DNA of 13,794 bases from Candidatus Limimorpha equi (lineage in GTDB: Bacteria; Bacteroidota; Bacteroidia; Bacteroidales; F082), in assembly GCA_018065885.1 (NCBI GenBank), contig JAGHSL010000077.1, forward strand, positions 1 to 13,794. Direction: 5' to 3'. How positions within the stretch are numbered: position 1 is the first letter of the stretch; the number at the start of each line of letters is the position of its first letter. Under the pieces are notes generated by a model, which saw only the letters and a list, made by a program, of their open reading frames with translations, ran no database searches and was not told where the DNA came from. Of this stretch, positions 8,034-13,794 are shown piece after piece. The position numbers and the translations under genes are program-made.

Positions 8034-8060
8034 CGTAAAGACGCAGCGTGCTACGTCTCT
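8034..8060. repeat. Dispersed palindromic repeat, copy 2
   Basis: The segment begins with the same 12 bases CGTAAAGACGCA as copy 1 at 3839. The core AGACGCAGCG / TGCTACGTCT (8039-8058) is an imperfect 20-base palindrome with one internal mismatch and a G-T centre. Shared left flank and different core suggest two variants of one repeat family. It lies in the presumed leader of the gene at 8115. Confidence 0.6.
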
Positions 8061-8074
8061 GCCTATCAACAATA

Positions 8075-8090
8075 AACGCATTAGCTATTA
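8075..8090 (+). repeat. 16-bp direct repeat, left copy
   Basis: AACGCATTAGCTATTA occurs here and again, identical, at 9200-9215. The two copies bracket the YhcG-type gene, whose ATG is 24 bases past this copy. The bases on either side of the two copies are unrelated, which limits the identity to these 16. Confidence 0.75.
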
Positions 8091-8114
8091 AAGGACTGTA
8101 AGACAATTTGGCAA

Positions 8115-9125
8115 ATGGAAAACACTGAACCCACGAAACCATATAAAAGCAACGATTTGTACAATAAAATAGCTTGTCTTTTGGAAGAAGCCAGAAGAAA
8201 GGTGGCAAGTGCTGTAAACATTGCAATGGTCTACACTTACTTTGAAATAGGCAGAATTATTGTAGAAGACGAGCAAAACGGTAATTCCCGCGCTGAATAC
8301 GGAAAAGAAGTTCTCAAAAGCCTTTCCGAAAGGCTGACCCGAAAGTTCGGCAAAGGTTTTTCCGTTACTAATCTTAAACAAATGAGGGATTTCTATCAAT
8401 CGTACTCAATTCGTCAGACACTGTCTGACCAATTCTATTTAAGTTGGTCTCACTATTTGTTTTTGATGCGTATTGACAACAAGGCAGAACGGGATTTCTA
8501 TGAGAAGGAAGCGGAAAACTCAAATTGGAGTCTGCGAGAACTTAAACGACAGTTTGATTCGTCTCTATATGAACGGCTCGCACTCAGTAAAGACAAAGAC
8601 GAAGTGAAGAAACTTTCTGCCCAAGGTATAATCATTGAAAAGCCTGCCGACATTGTAAAAGATCCTTACGTTTTGGAATTTCTTGGATTGCCTGAACAAG
8701 CATCTTATTCAGAATCGGAACTTGAGCAAGAACTTATCAACAAACTTGAATCCTTCCTTCTTGAACTTGGCAAGGGATATGCTTTTGTGGGCAGACAGGT
8801 GAGAATCACTTTTGACGAAAAGCATTTTTATGTTGATTTGGTTTTCTATAACAGGATTCTACAGTGCTTTGTGCTCATCGATTTGAAAATAGGAGAGATT
8901 TCTCATCAGGATTTAGGTCAGATGCAGATGTATGTAAATTATTATGACCGCTTTGTGAAACTTGAGCATGAGAATAAAACAGTAGGCATTGTGTTGTGCA
9001 AAAAGAAAGACGATGCTTTGGTGGAAATCACTTTGCCCGAAGATAACAATCAGATTTTCGCCAGCAAATACCAAACCGTTTTGCCTGACAAACAAAGCCT
9101 CGCCAAATTGATACTTGACAGATAA
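8115..9125 (+). CDS. DUF1016 / YhcG-type PD-(D/E)XK nuclease domain protein
   Basis: The 336-residue protein has the two-part layout of the YhcG family. About 1-150 is the helical DUF1016 N-terminal domain (AMVYTYFEIGRIIVE, AEYGKEVLKSLSERLT, LSWSHYLFLMRI). About 165-325 is the C-terminal PD-(D/E)XK fold. The putative metal-binding set is D241 (FYVDLVFY), D256 and K258 (VLIDLKIG), and Q269 or Q271 (GQMQMYVNYYD). The family is widespread on accessory DNA, often near restriction-modification genes, and is suspected of DNA processing, but its biochemical role is unsettled as far as I know. There is no methylase or restriction partner here. The gene is clearly more AT-rich than mutS2 or mfd and is bracketed by an exact 16-bp direct repeat, both consistent with horizontal arrival. 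Confidence 0.9.
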   Translation: MENTEPTKPYKSNDLYNKIACLLEEARRKVASAVNIAMVYTYFEIGRIIVEDEQNGNSRAEYGKEVLKSLSERLTRKFGKGFSVTNLKQMRDFYQSYSIRQTLSDQFYLSWSHYLFLMRIDNKAERDFYEKEAENSNWSLRELKRQFDSSLYERLALSKDKDEVKKLSAQGIIIEKPADIVKDPYVLEFLGLPEQASYSESELEQELINKLESFLLELGKGYAFVGRQVRITFDEKHFYVDLVFYNRILQCFVLIDLKIGEISHQDLGQMQMYVNYYDRFVKLEHENKTVGIVLCKKKDDALVEITLPEDNNQIFASKYQTVLPDKQSLAKLILDR

Positions 9126-9199
9126 ACATCATATAAACTCAAACATAATTCCAATTCAAGCAACAGAAAATTAATCATTAAACTAACATATTAAAACAT
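9126..9199. other. AT-rich spacer with no recognised feature
   Basis: These 74 bases after the YhcG-type gene are strongly AT-rich. I find no hairpin with a T-run, no TAnnTTTG box and no coding frame. There is therefore no visible terminator for the preceding gene and no visible promoter for the structured element that follows. Confidence 0.5.
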
Positions 9200-9215
9200 A
9201 ACGCATTAGCTATTA
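9200..9215 (+). repeat. 16-bp direct repeat, right copy
   Basis: AACGCATTAGCTATTA is identical to 8075-8090 and lies 74 bases past the stop of the YhcG-type gene. Its last two bases are also the first two bases of the outermost stem of the structured element at 9214. Confidence 0.75.
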
Positions 9216-9392
9216 TTCACATTCGAACAAAAAGCGTCGGAAACTGATTGTTCTGAATAATCGGATAAAGCAAATTCACGGAAGCTGAGGCTAACCGTTA
9301 CTCACATAAATTGTTAATGCTCGCGCAATAAGGCGTGGGCTAATCTATGTGAGTAAATGGGGTTCATCCGACGCTCCCCGTGAATGTGAATA
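9214..9392 (+). ncRNA. Unidentified structured RNA or nested-palindrome element
   Basis: Four concentric helices are visible. P1 pairs TATTCACATTC (9214-9224) with GAATGTGAATA (9382-9392), 11 perfect pairs. P2 pairs AGCGTCGGA (9233-9241) with TCCGACGCT (9367-9375), 9 perfect pairs. P3 pairs TTACTCACATA (9298-9308) with TATGTGAGTAA (9346-9356), 11 perfect pairs. P4 pairs GCTCGCGC (9319-9326) with GCGTGGGC (9333-9340), 8 pairs including two G-T. A side hairpin pairs CTGATT (9244-9249) with AATCGG (9259-9264). AACC (9293-9296) can pair with GGTT (9361-9364) below P3, and ACGG (9278-9281) with CCGT (9378-9381) as a pseudoknot. I see no tmRNA, SRP, RNase P, 6S or known riboswitch signature. The structure is certain as base-pairing; its being RNA, and the strand, are inferred from the plus-strand neighbours. 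Confidence 0.5.
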
Positions 9393-9428
9393 GAGAGGTT
9401 CGCGCCTTTTTTATTGCCCGGTTAAAAT

Positions 9429-9458
9429 GATTGATAGTTGTGCGAAAAACTATCAATC
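9429..9458 (+). promoter_or_regulatory. Perfect leader hairpin immediately before the glycosyltransferase start
   Basis: GATTGATAGTT (9429-9439) pairs perfectly with AACTATCAATC (9448-9458) around an eight-base loop. The hairpin ends three bases before ATG 9462, covering the region where a ribosome would load. It could reduce or gate translation, or the 11-base arms could be a DNA operator. A T-run at 9407-9412 lies upstream of the hairpin. Confidence 0.55.
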
Positions 9459-9461
9459 GAA

Positions 9462-10415
9462 ATGGAAAATTTAAAAATTTCAGTGATTATTTGCACTTAT
9501 AATCGTGCAAAGCTTCTTCCCGAAGCTCTTGATTCGGTGTTGAATCAAAAGACAAACTTTGATTTTGAAGTTATTGTTGGCGACGATGCCAGTACTGATG
9601 GAACACGCGAACTGCTATGCGGGTATCAAAAGAAATTTCCGCAAAAAATCATGCTCAGTTTAATGGAAAAGAATAGCGGAATAGGCGCAAACTGGGCAAC
9701 AGCATTGATGAAGGCGCGTGGCAAATATGTCGCATTTTTAGATGATGATGACTATTGGACCGATGACCAGCGAATGCAAATCATGGTGGATTATCTTGAA
9801 AACCATCCTGAATACGACGCGTTATATACGAATGCAGTCTCATTGAATGAAAAAACTGGTAAAAGGCACTTGATTAATTATCCAAGACCCGAAGAATACA
9901 GCATTTATAAGATTTGGAAAGGGAAACAACCAAATATCTCACTAAATACGCTGATAATAAAGAGGAACGTTTTTGAAGAATGTGTTAACCTGAAAGATTA
10001 TATTGAATATCGATTCCCAATACAAGATTGGAACACACATATTCTCCTGCTTCGAAAAGCCCGTTTCGCCTTTATGGATATGCCTACGAGTATTTTTAGA
10101 GTAACGGATGGTTCTCTGTCTCATCCAAAGACCTATGAAAAGGTTAAGACAAAGTATCAGAAAGAGAAAATCATGTACGAATATATTACAAAACAATTTC
10201 CTAATGACGATAAAATATCGTATGACGAATCCGGATGGGAAAAATATGTAAGTCACATACTGACTTCGGTTGCTTTTCAGAGAGGTGATTATCGTGAAGC
10301 GAAGCAATATGCGCAATTGTCGGGAGAACATTCAATGCGGGTTAAAAGCACAAAAACTTGGATTACTTTCCATTTGTATCGACTTGCGCGTTTCTTGAGA
10401 AGAAAGTGTGAATGA
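9462..10415 (+). CDS. Glycosyltransferase family 2 protein
   Basis: The 317-residue protein has a GT-A fold with the family 2 signatures. These are ISVIICTYNRAKLLPEALDS near the N-terminus, VGDDASTDGT with D41/D42 for nucleotide binding, and FLDDDDYW with acidic residues 94-97 forming the metal-binding DxD-type motif. QDW near the middle is the likely acceptor-side acidic motif. It would transfer a sugar from a nucleotide-sugar donor onto a glycan such as surface polysaccharide, LPS core or glycoprotein. No membrane segment is visible, so it is probably cytoplasmic or peripheral. I chose ATG 9462; an in-frame TTG at 9438 would add eight residues and lies within the leader hairpin. It is a lone transferase with no polysaccharide cluster in the window and is low in G+C, suggesting acquisition. 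The donor and acceptor are unknown. Confidence 0.9.
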   Translation: MENLKISVIICTYNRAKLLPEALDSVLNQKTNFDFEVIVGDDASTDGTRELLCGYQKKFPQKIMLSLMEKNSGIGANWATALMKARGKYVAFLDDDDYWTDDQRMQIMVDYLENHPEYDALYTNAVSLNEKTGKRHLINYPRPEEYSIYKIWKGKQPNISLNTLIIKRNVFEECVNLKDYIEYRFPIQDWNTHILLLRKARFAFMDMPTSIFRVTDGSLSHPKTYEKVKTKYQKEKIMYEYITKQFPNDDKISYDESGWEKYVSHILTSVAFQRGDYREAKQYAQLSGEHSMRVKSTKTWITFHLYRLARFLRRKCE

Positions 10416-10424
10416 TTTTGAATA

Positions 10425-10472
10425 GACAGTGTAAATTGATTTTGCAATGCAAAACCGTTGCCGACAACTGTC
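10425..10472. repeat. Two-tier inverted repeat after the glycosyltransferase gene
   Basis: GACAGT (10425-10430) and ACTGTC (10467-10472) enclose the inner palindrome TTTTGCA-A-TGCAAAA (10440-10454). It starts nine bases after the gene's stop. No T-run follows, so terminator function is uncertain. Confidence 0.35.
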
Positions 10473-10527
10473 AAATGCTTTGTCGCGAATGTAACCGCCG
10501 CAAGTCTTCAAAATGATAGATTTTTGC

Positions 10528-10535
10528 TACCTTTG
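10528..10535 (+). promoter_or_regulatory. -7 promoter box for mfd
   Basis: TACCTTTG is an exact TAnnTTTG match, 44 bases before the GTG start of mfd, preceded by a T-run. A clear -33 TTTG at the proper spacing is not evident. The position makes mfd independently transcribed from the glycosyltransferase gene. Confidence 0.65.
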
Positions 10536-10579
10536 CAGCGTCATTCCATTTTGCGGATGGCACTAAAAGGTAAAAAAGC

Positions 10580-13500
10580 GTGGCTAATTTATCGAGAAAA
10601 TTTTACAACGACGATTCCCGCATCAAAACGCTCATCAATGATTTGCGTGACGGGAATCATTTGCTATGTTCGAATCTCACCGGCTCCTCAAAGGCTTTCA
10701 TCGTTGAAGAAGTGTTCCGTCAGAAAGGCGGGCAGCACCTTGTCATTTGCTCCGACCGCGAGACAGCGGCCTATTTTTACAACGACTTGGAAAGTGCTTT
10801 CGGCGAGCGCGAAATGGATTACAGCAAGAAGCAAATCCTCTTCTACCCCACTTCCTACAAGCGTCCTTACGAGCCTGAGAAAGCCGACAACACTTACATT
10901 CTGTCGCGTACCGAAGTGCTGCAGCGCGTCAACACCTCCGAGCGGCGCACGGTCATTGTCAGTTATCCCGAAGCCCTCAGCGAAAAGGTTTTTACACGCA
11001 AACTGCTGGCTAAGAACTCTTTCAAGATAAAAGTTGGCGACAACATCAATCTTGACGACCTGATTGAAAAACTCTATGAGTTCAATTTCGAAAATGTCGA
11101 TTTCGTTGTCGAGCCTGGCCAGTTTGCCATCCGTGGCGGCCTGATTGACGTGTTTTCGTTTGCCAACGACAATCCTTACCGCATCGAGTTTTTCGGCGAT
11201 GAAGTCGACTCCATCCGCAGTTTCGACATTGCCAGCCAGCTTTCCATCGAGAAACTGAACAACATCGTTTTGGTGCCGAACATGCAGGAAAAGGCTTTCA
11301 TCGAGGAACGAGAGTCGATTCTGCAATACCTGCCTAACACCACGGCTATCTGGTTGGAAAACATGTCGTTTTTCGCTTCGCAAATCGACCGCGAATACGA
11401 CCGAGCCGTTGAGAGTTTCCAGAAATTGGACGAAAACCAGAAGCCGATGACGCCCGAACAACTTTTCTGCAAATCAGAAGAGTTGTTGGATAACCTACAG
11501 AAACGCAATACGGTGGAATTTGGTCCAAGCAGCAAGCTCAAAGCATCGGAAACCATTGAATTTCACACCCAGCCGCAGCCTGTCTTCAACAAGAATTTTA
11601 GTCTGCTGATTGAAGACCTTGAAGCGCACAAGCAAGACGGCTACAAAATCATCCTGTTTTCGGAGAGCAACAAGCAGCTTGACAGAATCCAAAACATCCT
11701 GAACGACATCAACCAGAAGGACGAACTCCACAGCGATTTCCAACGCGAGAACCGCGCCATTCACGCCGGATTCATCGATAACGACTTGAAAATCTGCTGC
11801 TACACCGACCACCAGATTTTTGAGCGCTACCACCGTTTCCATTTGCGCGACAATTTCGCCTCGAAACAAGCCATCACCCTCAAAGACCTTTACGACCTGA
11901 AGCCCGGCGATTATGTCACCCACATCGACTACGGCATCGGACAATTCGACGGCTTGGAAACCATCGACAACAATGGCAAGATGCAGGAAGCCATCCGCAT
12001 CATTTATAATAAAGGCGACCTGCTGTATATCAGCATCCATTCCCTGCATTGCATTGCGAAATATTGCAGCAAGGACGGCACCGAACCTACATTAAGCACC
12101 TTAGGCTCAAACACTTGGAACAGACTGAAATCGAAGACCAAGAGCAAGGTCAAGGACATTGCACGCGAACTCATCAAACTTTACGCCGAGCGCAAGCAAA
12201 GCAAAGGCTTCCAGTTTGCCCCCGACAACTACCTGCAAAACGAACTTGAGGCATCCTTCATTTATGAAGACACGCCCGACCAACTGAAAGCCACCAACGA
12301 TGTGAAACGCGACATGGAATCGGAGAACCCGATGGACCGTCTGGTTTGCGGCGATGTCGGTTTCGGCAAGACCGAAGTCGCCATGCGTGCCGCTTTCAAG
12401 GCCTGCTGCGACTCAAAACAAGTGGCCGTTTTGGTGCCTACCACAGTACTCGCATTGCAACATTACCACACTTTCAAGGAACGCCTCAACGGATTCCCGG
12501 TCAATATCGAATACCTCAACCGTTTCAAGTCTGCCAAAGAGCAAAAAGAGACGCTGAAACAGTTGGAAAGCGGACAAATAGACATCATCATAGGCACACA
12601 CCGATTGACAGGGAAAGATGTCAAATTCAAGGATTTAGGATTGCTCATCATCGATGAGGAACAGAAATTCGGCGTTGCCGTGAAAGAGAAACTGAAAGAG
12701 ATGAAGGCCAATGTTGACACTTTAACCTTGACCGCCACGCCTATCCCCCGCACCTTGCAGTTCTCGATGATGGGCGCCCGCGACCTTAGTGTCATCAGCA
12801 CGCCGCCACCGAACCGCTATCCCGTTCAGACTGAACTACATACCTTCGATGGCGAACTCATCCGTGATGCCATTCAGTTTGAAATGGCTCGCGACGGGCA
12901 AGTGTTTTTCATCCACAACCGCATTCAGAACATCGAAGAAGTCAAGAATGTCATCCTGCGCTATGTGCCAGGTGCCAGAGTCGCCGTCGCCCACGGGCAA
13001 ATGGATGGCGAGAAACTTGAAAAAATCATGCTCGGCTTCATCAACGGCGATTATGATGTGCTGCTTTGCACCACCATTGTGGAATCAGGTCTCGATATTC
13101 CGAATGCTAACACCATCATTATCAACGATGCACACCGATACGGCTTGAGCGACTTGCACCAATTGCGCGGTCGCGTAGGCCGTTCCAACAAGAAAGCCTT
13201 CTGCTATCTTTTGACACCGCCTTACAACACCTTGACTCAAGATGCCCAAAAGCGTCTGCGTGCCTTGGAGGAGTTTTCCGATTTGGGCGGCGGCATTAAC
13301 ATTGCCATGCGCGACCTCGACATTCGCGGCGCGGGCAACCTTTTGGGTGCCGAGCAAAGCGGTTTCATCAACGACATCGGTTTTGAGACCTACCACAAAA
13401 TCCTTGACGAAGCCATCCGCGAACTCAAGACCACCGAATTCCAAGACCTCTTTGAGCAAGAAGAAGAACAGCAATTTGTCAGCGAATGTGGCATTGAGAC

Positions 13501-13794
13501 CGACATGGAAGTCTGTTTCCCAGGCGATTACATCGGCTCCACATCCGAGCGCATCAGTCTCTACACCGAACTTGACCACATAAAAAGCGAAGAAGGTTTG
13601 ATGAAATTCACCGAGCGCCTCATCGACCGTTTCGGCCCGATTCCGAAGCAAGTCAACGACCTGCTCAACACCGTGCGGCTGCGCTGGCTGGCCCGCGACT
13701 GCGGCTTTGAAAAAATCGTCCTGCGCAACAATATCATGACGGCTTATTTCATTAGCAACCAAGCGTCAAAATATTATGAAACAGGAGTTTATAA
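10580..13794 (+). CDS. mfd: Transcription-repair coupling factor Mfd (3' partial)
   Basis: Mfd removes RNA polymerase stalled at DNA lesions and recruits UvrA for nucleotide excision repair. Here 1071 residues are present and the frame runs off the window; I estimate about 50 residues are missing by comparison with homologues. The N-terminal UvrB-like region spans about 1-420, with a degenerate nucleotide site near NLTGSSKAF as expected. The CarD-like polymerase-interaction domain follows from about 436 (LKPGDYVTHIDYGIGQFDG). The RecG-like translocase has Walker A GDVGFGKT (591-598), the DEEQ box (692-695), TATPIPRTLQ, and GRVGRS (864-869). The C-terminal UvrA-binding (TRCF) domain is cut. 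An in-frame TAA at 10571 and the lack of an early ATG leave GTG 10580 as the start, with AAAAGG at 10565-10570 as a possible ribosome site. The gene is GC-richer than the preceding one. Confidence 0.97.
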   Translation, partial: MANLSRKFYNDDSRIKTLINDLRDGNHLLCSNLTGSSKAFIVEEVFRQKGGQHLVICSDRETAAYFYNDLESAFGEREMDYSKKQILFYPTSYKRPYEPEKADNTYILSRTEVLQRVNTSERRTVIVSYPEALSEKVFTRKLLAKNSFKIKVGDNINLDDLIEKLYEFNFENVDFVVEPGQFAIRGGLIDVFSFANDNPYRIEFFGDEVDSIRSFDIASQLSIEKLNNIVLVPNMQEKAFIEERESILQYLPNTTAIWLENMSFFASQIDREYDRAVESFQKLDENQKPMTPEQLFCKSEELLDNLQKRNTVEFGPSSKLKASETIEFHTQPQPVFNKNFSLLIEDLEAHKQDGYKIILFSESNKQLDRIQNILNDINQKDELHSDFQRENRAIHAGFIDNDLKICCYTDHQIFERYHRFHLRDNFASKQAITLKDLYDLKPGDYVTHIDYGIGQFDGLETIDNNGKMQEAIRIIYNKGDLLYISIHSLHCIAKYCSKDGTEPTLSTLGSNTWNRLKSKTKSKVKDIARELIKLYAERKQSKGFQFAPDNYLQNELEASFIYEDTPDQLKATNDVKRDMESENPMDRLVCGDVGFGKTEVAMRAAFKACCDSKQVAVLVPTTVLALQHYHTFKERLNGFPVNIEYLNRFKSAKEQKETLKQLESGQIDIIIGTHRLTGKDVKFKDLGLLIIDEEQKFGVAVKEKLKEMKANVDTLTLTATPIPRTLQFSMMGARDLSVISTPPPNRYPVQTELHTFDGELIRDAIQFEMARDGQVFFIHNRIQNIEEVKNVILRYVPGARVAVAHGQMDGEKLEKIMLGFINGDYDVLLCTTIVESGLDIPNANTIIINDAHRYGLSDLHQLRGRVGRSNKKAFCYLLTPPYNTLTQDAQKRLRALEEFSDLGGGINIAMRDLDIRGAGNLLGAEQSGFINDIGFETYHKILDEAIRELKTTEFQDLFEQEEEQQFVSECGIETDMEVCFPGDYIGSTSERISLYTELDHIKSEEGLMKFTERLIDRFGPIPKQVNDLLNTVRLRWLARDCGFEKIVLRNNIMTAYFISNQASKYYETGVY

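Noticed and set aside
8075..9215. CRISPR-like repeat-spacer arrangement
   Set aside because: Only two 16-bp copies exist, 1125 bases apart, with a gene between them and no cas genes.
9214..9392. Retron msr-msd reading of the structured element (outer stem as a1/a2 repeats)
   Set aside because: No reverse transcriptase is encoded nearby; the adjacent genes are a nuclease-fold protein and a glycosyltransferase.
9214..9392. Integron attC reading of the structured element
   Set aside because: The ends lack the RYYYAAC/GTTRRRY core-site pair and no integron integrase is in the window.
9397..9406. GGTTCGCGCC, resembling a tRNA T-arm
   Set aside because: No acceptor stem, anticodon arm or tmRNA-like 5' partner pairs with it in the surrounding sequence.
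10458..11030. A 190-codon plus-strand frame overlapping the start of mfd
   Set aside because: It is out of frame with mfd, whose protein is unmistakable. The shadow would also begin upstream of the mfd promoter box.
10688..11461. A 257-codon open frame on the minus strand
   Set aside because: It is antisense to the UvrB-like region of mfd and shows no recognisable domain; it is a shadow of a GC-rich coding frame.

Overview
The window looks like a chromosomal segment of a Bacteroidota bacterium, most likely Bacteroidales. Three things support this. The first protein ends in a type A type-IX-secretion (T9SS/Por) sorting domain. Several genes are preceded by the Bacteroidota -7 box TAnnTTTG. 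The proteins (P1-family peptidase, MutS2, class 3 aldehyde dehydrogenase, Mfd) read as Bacteroidota versions. The genus cannot be named from the sequence alone.

Layout. (1) 2-2449, plus: a 5'-truncated, multidomain secreted protein with a peptide-N-glycosidase F (PNGase F)-like two-domain core and a T9SS sorting tail. It is followed by a palindromic repeat. (2) 2575-3567, plus: a P1-family (S58) self-cleaving peptidase with a strong terminator. (3) 3608-3955: a gene-free stretch with three separate palindromes. (4) 3956-6349, minus: mutS2, with its own promoter. (5) 6432-7850, minus: a class 3-type aldehyde dehydrogenase, transcribed toward mutS2. (6) 7851-8114: a divergent promoter region with another dispersed palindrome. 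(7) 8115-9125, plus: a DUF1016/YhcG-type PD-(D/E)XK nuclease-fold protein, flanked by an exact 16-bp direct repeat. (8) 9214-9458: a compact, highly structured intergenic element of concentric perfect stems, then a perfect 11-bp hairpin ending three bases before the next gene. (9) 9462-10415, plus: a family 2 glycosyltransferase. (10) 10580 to the window end, plus: mfd, the transcription-repair coupling factor, missing only its C-terminal end.

The genes do not form one pathway. mutS2 and mfd are core maintenance genes. The piece between about 8.0 and 10.5 kb (nuclease, structured element, glycosyltransferase) is visibly more AT-rich than both flanks and carries the direct repeat, so it looks like an accessory insertion between housekeeping genes.

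The best candidate for something undescribed is the element at 9214-9392. It has four nested helices (11, 9, 11 and 8 pairs), a side hairpin and possible tertiary pairings, and I cannot assign it to any RNA family I know. It could be a non-coding RNA, a leader element of the glycosyltransferase gene, or a DNA-level palindromic mobile element. The sequence alone does not decide between these.
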